Below, piece after piece: positions 56,488-64,000 of a stretch of DNA of 64,000 bases. Positions within the stretch are counted from its first letter, which is position 1. Every line of letters starts with the position of its first letter. The notes under the pieces were generated by a model that saw nothing but the letters and a program-made list of their open reading frames with translations, was not told the DNA's origin and did not search any database. A program made the translations under genes and the position numbers. This DNA comes from Zingiber officinale (taxonomy: Eukaryota > Streptophyta > Magnoliopsida > Zingiberales > Zingiberaceae), in contig NC_055994.1 in NCBI RefSeq assembly GCF_018446385.1, forward strand, positions 48,424,143-48,488,142, written 5' to 3'.

Positions 56488-58894
56488 TGTTGGTTGCTAC
56501 TCGGAAAACCTAATGGTTCCACTGTACAAAAATTTTGTACAAAGGTCTGAACCTTTTCCTAGCTACCATGTGTTCTTTTAAATTAAACTTGGATCGCCTG
56601 CGGAACTTAACACGTTTGATCCAAAGTTTAATTTATTTGTTCTTTTAGGTTTAGACTTGGATCTCCTGCGAAACTTAACACGTTCGATCCAAATCACCTA
56701 GGTTATTAATTCCATTAAATATTAATTTCCAAAATTGGCTTCCAGGACTACATGGCGAGACACATGGCCTTCTTGGATATGTGAACAACCACCACCGCCT
56801 AGACAAAGCCTTTTAAGGAAAGCTAATATTTAATTTCCTTAAATAACTTTAGGTCAACCAAAAGGAGCAATCAAATCACAAGGAAAAGAAAAATAAAAGA
56901 ACACAACATCAAAAACAAATTCGAAATACTAGAATCGCATGCCTCTTGTATTTGGTATTTTTACATGAAGATAAAACTAGTATGATGCGGAAATTAAATA
57001 CTAGTATACCTTTTCTTTTGCAAGCAAAAACCTCTAGGTCTTTTACCGTATTCCTCTTCTAACCTCAGACGTTGTGTCGGCAACGATCTTCCGAGATGAG
57101 AAACCACCAAAGCACCTTCTTCTCCTCCTTGCAAGGTTCGGCCACAACAAGAGCACCTCCAAGGATGAAGAGATTTTTCCACCAACCAAGCTCCAAGGGA
57201 TGAAAGTTTTCTCTCCTTCTTCTCCAACCTAGAATCCGGCCACCACTTGATCTCCAAGAGTGAAGGGAGTTTCGACCACAAGGATGGAGAGAAGAGAAGG
57301 GATGAGGTCGGCCACACCAAGGAAGAAAAGAGGGAGAAAAACAATAGAGGTTGTTCACCTTGAAGGCTCTCAAAAGCCCCTCTTTTTAATCCTTAGCTTT
57401 GGCAAATAAGGAAATTTAATTACAATAATTTTTTTTTAACTTTCCTTGACATGAATTAATTAAGAAAAATTAAATAAAATTTCCTAATGAAACATGTCAT
57501 GGACGACCACCTCATGAAGAGCAAACAAGGCAATTTTCAATCAACAATTAAAATTCCTTATTTGTCTTCAGAAATTTAAAAAAATAAAATTTCCCTTTAA
57601 AATCCCTTCATGGTTGATATAAAGGAATTTCTATAATTTTAATTTTTCAACATGTGAATAATTTACAAAGAAGAAAAATAAAATATCCTTCCAATCTACA
57701 AATAAGGAAAAAGATTTAATCTCTTTCTTTAATCTTTTGTAGAAACTTATAAAAGAGATATTTTAATTTTTAATCACTCCAATAAATTATATCTTCCACA
57801 TAAGAAAATTTTAAAATTAAAATTCTTTTCTAATTTAATAGGGTCGGCCACCTAAGCTTGGGTTCAAGCTAGGGTCGGCCACCCATGGATCAAGGCTTGG
57901 CCGGCCCAAGCTTGGTCCTCAAGCTAGCTTGGCCGGCCCCTACAACATGGGTATGAAGGTGGGTATAGTTGGGTATAGTACTCTATAAATAAGAGTCTAC
58001 GATAGGGACCGAGAGGAGGAATTAGTTTTGGTCTCCTGATAAAATTAAGCATCCCGTGTTTGCCCCGAACACACAACTTAATTTTATCAATAATAATTCA
58101 TTCCACTAGAGAACTATTATTGAACTACCGCACCAATCCCAAATTACATTTTTGGGCTCCTTCTTATTATGAGTGTGTTAGTCTCCCTGTGTTTAAGATG
58201 TCGAATGTCCACTAATTAAGTGAGTTACTGACAACTAATTTAATTAATATCTTTGTCCAAGAGTAGTACCACTCAACCTTATCGTCATGTCAGACTAAGT
58301 CCACCAGCAGGGTTTAACATGACAATCCTTATGAGCTCCTCTTGGGGACATTATCAACCTAGATCACTAGGACACAATTTCCTTCTATAATCAACAACAC
58401 ACATTATAAGTGATATCATTTCCCAACTTATCAGGTTTATTGATTTATCGAATTAAATCTCACCCATTGATAAATTAAAAAAATAAATATCAAATATATG
58501 TGCTTGTTATTATATTAGGATTAAGAGCACACACTTCCATAATAACTGAGGTCTTTGTTCCTTTATAAAGTCAGTATAAAAGAAATGACCTCTGATGGTC
58601 CTACTCAATACACTCTAAGTATACTAGTGTAATTAGATAGTTAAGATAAACTAATTCCTAATTACACTACGACCTTTCAATGGTTTGTTGCTTTCCATTT
58701 TGGTCATGAGCTACTGTTTATAATTTATAAGGTACTGATAACATTATCTTCTATATGTGACACCACATACTATGTTATCTACAATATAAATTAATTAAAC
58801 AATTACAATCAAATGTAGATAATTTGACCAAATGTGATTCTTTATTCAAAATAAATGTTTACAAAAGCTTAGGCTTTCAGTATACACTCTAACA
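56488..58894 (-). repeat. Copia-2 5' LTR (right)
   Basis: 2407 bp, TGTTGGTTGCTACTCGG to CACTCTAACA. Contains GGCCGGCC-type motifs at about 57840-57945 next to a TATA-containing 'gtactctataaataag' block. Related to LTRs A, B and C. Confidence 0.92.
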
Positions 58895-58990
58895 CAACTT
58901 ATCTCCAGTCATGTGTCTGGTGTATCCACTATCCAACATCCATTGATCCAATTCCTACACATGAAGTAGTTGAATTGGTTTCCTTTTAAT
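58895..58990 (-). pseudogene. Sirevirus-like protease remnant
   Basis: The minus strand reads QWMLDSGYTRHMTGDKL directly up to the Copia-2 LTR. This is the W.LDSG(C/A)(S/T)RHMTGD block of Copia gag-pre-integrase/protease; the aspartate of DSG is the catalytic residue. Upstream codons are interrupted by a stop. Everything downstream (integrase, most of reverse transcriptase) is missing up to 40168. Confidence 0.82.
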
Positions 58991-60560
58991 GGATTCAAAG
59001 ATAGCTTAATTGAAGTAGACTCCTTAGTTTTTCCATCTCACCCAATCTAAGTTAGCAATCAATTAATCCTATGGTTGTTTGTGAGATGTTTAATTAAATT
59101 AACATTTTGAAAAGTTTTGGAGAAGGTTTTATGTTAATTAATTTTTTTTAAAATAATTTTAAGTTTTGAAAATAATTTTAAGTTTATTAAATTTGAAAAT
59201 AATTCTAAATTTTGAAAATAATTTTAAGTTTTGAAAATAATTTTAAGTTTATTAAATTTGAAAATAATTTTAAGTTTTAAGTTTATTAAATTTGAAAATA
59301 TTTTTAAATTTTGAAAATAATTTTAATTTTAAATTAGTTAATTTTGAAATTGATTTTGAAAATATTTTAAAATGATTTTTAAAAGAATTTTGAAATTAAA
59401 TTTTTTAAGATATTTAAATTAATTTTGAAATTGATTTTGTAAAGATTTTAAAATGATTTTTTAAAAGAATTTTGAAATTAAGTTTTTTAAGATTTTTAAA
59501 TAATTTTGAAATTGATTTTGAAAATCTTTTAAAATGATTTTTAAAAGAATTTTGAAATTAAGTTTTTTATGATTTTTAAATAATTTTTGAAATTGATTTT
59601 GAAAAGATTTTAAAATAATTTTTTAAAAGAATTTTTAAATAGTTATGAGTTTAATTTTGAATTTGAATTTTAAATTCCTTAGTCATCTCACCCGATCTAA
59701 ATTTTCAATCTGCGAATCCTATAATTTTTGTGAGATGAATTAAGGTTCAATTTAAGGGTTTTGTTTAACTTTGTGTTAGATTCAGGTTTAGCTTTGGGTT
59801 CAACAAGTAAGCATTCTTTGGATAAACTTCTAGGCTATGGTGAGTCACAAAGAACTCATTAAAGTAACCATGCCTTCGAGGTTTTCCAAATAGTCCTACC
59901 CATTGAACTTAATACTAAACCTTGGTCTAACTAGTTAGGATCCATTTAAGGGTAGCTTCGGTCAGTTCCACTTGGCCAAATGCACCAGGTCGAAGCCATA
60001 TCTTCCAAGACATGCGATGCCCAAGCTTCCCTAACGTACTATCATCCAAAAACTTCACCAGTACCGTGGGTCAAGTTAAACCTAGCCCATTTTTTCTAAC
60101 CTTAATTACCCTGCTGGGTAGTCTACTCTTGTTTACCCATTTCGGGTAGATTATGTTCGGTTACCCAGTCGGGTAGTTTAGTTAGGGGTGTCAGCTATTC
60201 TGGATCCTCCTTCTAAATTTTTATTTGATTGAGTTTTTGAATTTTGATTTAATTTCGAATTTTTTAATTTAATTTTGAATTTAATTTCGAATTTTGAACT
60301 TGAATTATTAATTTAATTTTAATTTAATTTCAAATTTAATTTTGAAATTTGAATTTAATTTTAAATTTAATTTCGAATTTTAAATTTTAATTTAATTTCG
60401 AATTATGAATTTTAATTTTGAATTTTTAAATTAATTATAAATTTAATTTAGAATTTAGAATTTTTGAATTTTAATTTAATTTCGAATTTTGAATTTGTAA
60501 TTTGAATTTTGAATTTTAATTTAATTTTGAATTGTAATTTATAATTTGAATTGTTTTCAT
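58991..60560 (-). repeat. AT-rich low-complexity spacer of the Sirevirus-like element
   Basis: Two simple-sequence blocks: about 59090-59660 built from 'gaaaataattttaagttt' and 'ttttaaaagaattttgaaatta' units, and about 60230-60550 built from 'tttaatttcgaattttgaa' units. Between them is a less repetitive part with 'gggtagttta' motifs (60110-60185). Two hairpins CATCTCAC...GTGAGATG occur at 59034-59088 and 59684-59737. No gene was seen. Confidence 0.7.
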
Positions 60561-61042
60561 GTTTATTCCTCCTGGATCATAGTCTCGATATGGTCTATCG
60601 AGGTAGTGTATTTGATCCTTCGGGACCTAGTATTGGCCAAGTTCAACTTGATTGACCAATTTCGACTTTGGGACCCTTGCTTGGATTACCTTGCTATTTG
60701 GTTTGTTTATTAAGGATAAATAAGATTTATATTTCTTTTTAGTTTTATATCCTCGCCCAGTTCTATTGTAAACGGCTCTTTGTGTCCCAAGAATTAGGTC
60801 AAGATTCTTGGAGCCTAAAGAAAATCGTTCTAAGGTATTTTTTAAATCCTTGACCTGATTTTTCAAACTAGAATTTTTTCCTCAAGATTTTGAACTTGAG
60901 TTGAATTTCCAGTCTGAACTTGATCACGTAAGGATTTAGAGTTAGTCACTTCTTTAAGGACAGCTACTTCCTTTAGAAGTGACTTAATCTTAAGGTTTGA
61001 CTTAGCTAACTTGCGTAATAAATAATTGACTAAATTATTAAG
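60561..61042 (-). pseudogene. Sirevirus-like gag, C-terminal coiled coil
   Basis: After the stop at 61043 the minus strand continues LVNYLLRKLAKSNLKIKSLL, KEVAVLKEVTNSKSLRDQVQ and, after a frameshift near 60880, LKNQVKDLKNTLERFSLGSK, NLDLILGTQRAVYNRTG. Heptad-like leucines indicate a coiled coil and the NLDLILGxQRAV block is typical of Sirevirus gag tails. The reading fades into VPKDQIHYLD near 60600. Confidence 0.75.
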
Positions 61043-62206
61043 TCAAGGAATACTTACAGCGGAGTCTGGCACTTCGGAAACGGATGAGGATCCGTGGCTT
61101 CGCTCGGACTCGGCCTCTGACTCGCTCTCGCTCTTGGATTCGTCGATCTGGTCCCGAGCCATCAACGCGAGTAAACTCGTCTGATCGAGTTCGTCGTCGT
61201 CATCCTTTGAAGAAGATTCATCCCATATCGCCTTCAGGGCCTTCTTCCTTCTTTGCCTTTTTACTTCCTTTTGGTTGGGGCAGTTGGCTTTGATGTGCCC
61301 CTTCTGGTTGCATCCGTAGCAGATTACTTCAAATTTTACCTTAGAACTCGGTGGGGCCTCCTTGGATTGTAACGCCTTCTTCAGGTCTTTATTGTTGAAG
61401 CCCTTCTTCTTCTTGTAGAGCTTCTTCACGAGGTTCACGAGTTCGCTGGTCAGTTCATCTTCTTTATCTTCTGAGTTGGGTTCGTCTTCTGATTCAGGTT
61501 CAGTTTTTCACCGTAATCTCGTTTCCCGTGTTCGACTGGTACCTGCAACCAAAGCAACCCCCTTCTCGGTTGGCTGTGCATTAGTCTGCTCGTGAAGTTC
61601 AAGCTCAGAAAATAGCTCATCTAATTTTAAACAAGACAAGTCCTTGGAGACTTTGTAGGCATCTACCATTGATGCCCACAATGTACTCCTCGGAAATAAG
61701 TTTAGAGCGTACCTTATGACGTCCTGATTCTCGACTTTCTGCCTGATCGCATGAAGAGAGTTGAGGATGTCTTGAATCCGTGCGTGGAGCGAACTCGCCG
61801 TCTCTCCTTCCTGTATTTTTAGATTGTACAGTTTATTAAATAATAAGTCACGCTTACTTACCTTGGTTTCCGAGGTGCCCTCATGGAGTTCGATTAATTT
61901 CTCCCATAGCTCCTTTGCCGTTGAGAATGGACTGACTCTGTTGAGCTCCTCCTTGGTCAGCCCACACTGGAGGATGCAGGTCGCTTTGGCATCAGCTTCC
62001 ACCTTCTTGATTGTGGTAGATTCCCATTTTTCGTAAGGTGTCGCCTTGCCGTCTTCGTCGGAGGGGAGTAGTAGTCCGGTCTTGATTATCATCCATGTAT
62101 CGAATTATGTCTTCAGGAAGGTTTCCATTTGCCCCTTCCAATATCCGAAGTCTTCTCCGGAGAAAAGTGGGGGGCGAACGGTGCTGAACCCTTCTTGTTG
62201 GGCCAT
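61043..62206 (-). pseudogene. Sirevirus-like gag, N-terminal part with zinc knuckle
   Basis: Start ATG at 62206 (MAQQEGFSTVRPPLFSGEDF, GYWKGQMETFLKT), TAA near 62105, then the frame from 62092: TGLLLPSDEDGKATPYEKWE, AKATCILQCGLTKEELNRVS, KELWEKLIELHEGTSETKVS, NLFPRSTLWASMVDAYKVSK. TGA at 61508-61510, then the frame from 61438 with the CCHC knuckle CYGCNQKGHIKANC and an acidic Glu/Ser run (ESESEAESE). All pieces are in one frame, so only the stops break it. Typical Sirevirus gag, which forms the packaging particle. Confidence 0.9.
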
Positions 62207-62457
62207 TTGTAATATCGACAATATATGTAAAACAAAACAAAAGAAATGTGCCAAGACTAGGTCTTGGATTAGCAGTGCGGGAAGATAAGGATAAGAAATA
62301 ATGAACTCGAGTGGTGTTGCACCAGCTTCGAGTCAAACCGATTCGTTAAATAATTAGAATGTAGCTAATTAGCTAATTCTAATTGATTCCGAAAAGAAAA
62401 AGAAAATAACCATGAAAAAATGCGTGATTGGTGGTTGCACCAGATCAACGCGACCTC

Positions 62458-62469
62458 GCTCTAATACCA
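62458..62469 (-). other. Sirevirus-like primer binding site (initiator Met tRNA)
   Basis: Minus strand TGGTATTAGAGC, one mismatch to the tRNA, two bases inside the LTR at 62472. Confidence 0.82.
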
Positions 62470-62471
62470 AT

Positions 62472-63389
62472 TGTTGGATCGAGACGCGCTAGAGGGGGGG
62501 TGAATAGCGCTCTTGGCTTTCACTTTTTGAAATCGTAAATCATATCAAAAACTAACAGAGTAATAAGCAGCGGAAATAGAAAAGAAAAGCAAACACACAC
62601 AGAAGGACACGGAGAATTTACTTCGTTCGGAGCCTTTAGCGACTCCTACTCGAAGGCCCGCGATCCTTGATCGCTTACTGTGGGCAACAACTATAAGCTT
62701 GAATAGATTTACAAGTTTAAGTACAAGAAGCAAATAAAAAACATAAATAAACTATTATACCGACAACTAAAATGCTAAATTGAAGCTCCAGGTAGTAGGC
62801 GTCGAGTTGCAGCACTTCGGAATGAGTTCGTTAGCAGTTGAATGCAGAAGAATCGCTTGAGAGTTGATATTCTTCACTACTGCTCGAAGTCCCCTTATAA
62901 AGGGTATCCAAGGCGCCTTGAAAGCCATTCAAGGCACCTCCACTGCTCCGAGTCCACCGTGTAGATGAGCGCTGACCATTCTGCGCTTATCCCATCTGAA
63001 GGCGCCTTAACCCACCCGAAGGCGCCTCCATTCACTGGTCCAAGGCGTCTTAAACCACTTCCAAGGCGCCTTGGACTGTGTTATGCTGGTCTCTTTTGGC
63101 TTGCACCCGAGGCGCCTCCAAGCTCCATGGAGGCGCCTTAGCACTGTTCATCCGAGGTCATTTTTGCACTTTGGTCCCTGCAAGATATGCTAATCCAAAA
63201 ATACCCTGCAGCACAAAGTTAGCACAAAACAATAATATAAATGGAATGATATGATAGTCTCCGGACTATCCGGGTCTGACTTAGAATTTCCAACCGGAAA
63301 CCCAAGGTCGACCCGACGGGGAACGCGTTCTCACCTACGCCACTCAGGAGATTTACCTGTAGCTAGTGCGATCCTCCAGATCGACTGGA
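62472..63389 (-). repeat. Sirevirus-like 5' LTR (right), truncated
   Basis: Starts TGTTGGATCGAGACGCGCT and matches 24909-25845, with one internal deletion near 63316 relative to the left LTR. It stops at a junction with Gypsy gag sequence; the remaining ~315 bases, with the upstream promoter part, are gone. Confidence 0.88.
62894..62902 (-). promoter_or_regulatory. TATA-like site in Sirevirus-like 5' LTR
   Basis: Minus strand ACCCTTTATAAGGGGA, conserved at 25332-25340 in the other LTR and placed beside the GGCGCC array. Promoter function is inferred. Confidence 0.45.
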
Positions 63390-64000
63390 CTTGTGAACCA
63401 TGGGATGCCCAAGCCTGGTTCAAGACATTCGAAAGTATTATGGAATTGTTGGACTGGCCTGTATCGGAAAAGATCAAATGCGTGTCATTCTGTTTTTCTG
63501 GAGACGCAAGAATGTGGTGGGAAAGAGTTAAGGCTAAGAGACAAATTAATCTGATGAACAGGACGGACTTCGAGGCAGAGTTCTTCGAGGAATTCTTCCA
63601 TATGCAAGTAACGAACCGACATTACGATGAGTTCACCGAGTTCCGGCAAGGTGGCTTATCAGTGAACGAAGCAGTGAAGCGCTTCAACCGTCTTGCATGC
63701 CTCTACCCAGAGTTAGTCAGCACGGAAAGAGAAAGGGTTAGACTGATACTGAAAATGCTTCGACCCGAGATAGCATTGAATGTGGCCGACGGAATTAATC
63801 GACCGCAAACTACAAAACAACTGGTCAGCAGTGCCTTGATCACTGAACATTTTCAGAAGGCGATGAACGAGAATAAGAATCAGGCACAGACGGAAGGACA
63901 AAAACCTCAGAGTACCAAACGAGCTGGAAAGGAAACTCTAATGGCAAAACGAAGCAATGGAACAACACTAAGGGAGAACCAGCAAATAAGCAACCTAAGT
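63389..64000 (+). pseudogene. Gypsy-1 family gag fragment, inverted, runs off the window
   Basis: From 63392 the plus strand reads CEPWDAQAWFKTFESIMELL, DWPVSEKIKCVSFCFSGDAR, VKRFNRLACLYPELVSTERE and ALITEHFQKAMNENKNQA, closely matching gag of Gypsy-1 (17460-16960 minus strand). It lacks the N terminus, and a frameshift near 63918 precedes the zinc-knuckle region. Orientation is opposite to every other retrotransposon gene in the window. It joins the broken Sirevirus LTR at an ACTT shared by both parents. Confidence 0.88.

Larger units (their letters stand above)
50650..58894 (-). mobile_element. Copia-2: Copia element (tentatively Angela-like) lacking protease and integrase
   Basis: Left LTR 50650-52801 (truncated where Gypsy-2 inserted), right LTR 56488-58894 (2407 bp). 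Minus-strand gag (55312-54568) and reverse transcriptase/RNase H (54342-52856). The region that should encode the gag zinc knuckle, protease and integrase is replaced by a 225-bp unrelated segment. It inserted in the protease region of the Sirevirus-like element (right flank CAACTTATC continues that reading). The target duplication cannot be checked because the left end is deleted. Confidence 0.9.
24909..63389 (-). mobile_element. Sirevirus-like Copia element, host of four later insertions
   Basis: The LTR starts TGTTGGATC(A/G)AGACGCGCT at 24909 and 62472. Minus-strand landmarks from right to left: LTR (truncated at 63389), primer binding site 62458-62469, gag with zinc knuckle and coiled-coil tail 62206-60560, AT-rich spacer, protease remnant 58895-58990, then a gap holding Copia-2 and Gypsy-2, then RT end and RNase H (40168-39659 and 36852-36705), a 3' non-coding region and LTR 35250-24909. 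Integrase and most of the reverse transcriptase are missing. The long gag with a Glu/Ser-rich stretch and coiled coil is typical of Sireviruses (SIRE/Maximus). It inserted in LTR B; the left flank CTGAT has no readable partner because the right end is lost. Confidence 0.82.

Overview
The window is repeat DNA from a large flowering-plant genome, possibly a monocot; the species cannot be fixed from the sequence. I found no intact host gene. Almost every base belongs to LTR retrotransposons nested inside one another, plus one CACTA DNA transposon that carries pieces of three host genes. All recognisable retrotransposon genes lie on the minus strand, except a gag fragment at the right edge.

Layout. 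1-730 is the end of a Gypsy LTR (family 'Gypsy-1') inserted in the 5' leader (731-1820) of a Copia element. That element's 5' LTR (1821-9619) is split by a CACTA element (2618-8683; 3-bp TSD GAG, 28-bp terminal inverted repeats). The CACTA holds plus-strand fragments resembling a PAD4/EDS1-type lipase-like gene, flap endonuclease 1 and methylenetetrahydrofolate reductase. At 9718 a second LTR of the same Copia family starts. It is cut by a Gypsy-1 element (11231-21367), then by a solo LTR of its own family (22070-24833), then at 24909 by a Sirevirus-like Copia element.

The Sirevirus-like element (24909-63389) is itself a host. Its left LTR holds an Athila-type Gypsy element (26113-35197, TSD CTTTG). 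Its RNase H holds a solo LTR (36858-39653, TSD TTACC). Its protease region was hit by a Copia element (50650-58894), whose left LTR was in turn hit by a chromodomain Gypsy element (40169-50649). A single deletion at 40168/40169 would explain three separate truncations. The right Sirevirus LTR breaks at about 63389 at a microhomology junction into a plus-strand Gypsy-1 gag fragment running off the window.

None of the elements is fully functional as read. Gypsy-1 has lost reverse transcriptase and RNase H. The Athila-type element has gag and protease but no polymerase. The nested Copia lost its zinc knuckle, protease and integrase. The most complete one (Gypsy-2, gag to chromodomain) has several in-frame stops. 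Primer binding sites, polypurine tracts, LTR ends and target duplications are readable for most elements, so the insertion history can be reconstructed. Several LTRs also carry conspicuous arrays of short palindromes or tandem repeats that the coding annotation does not explain.
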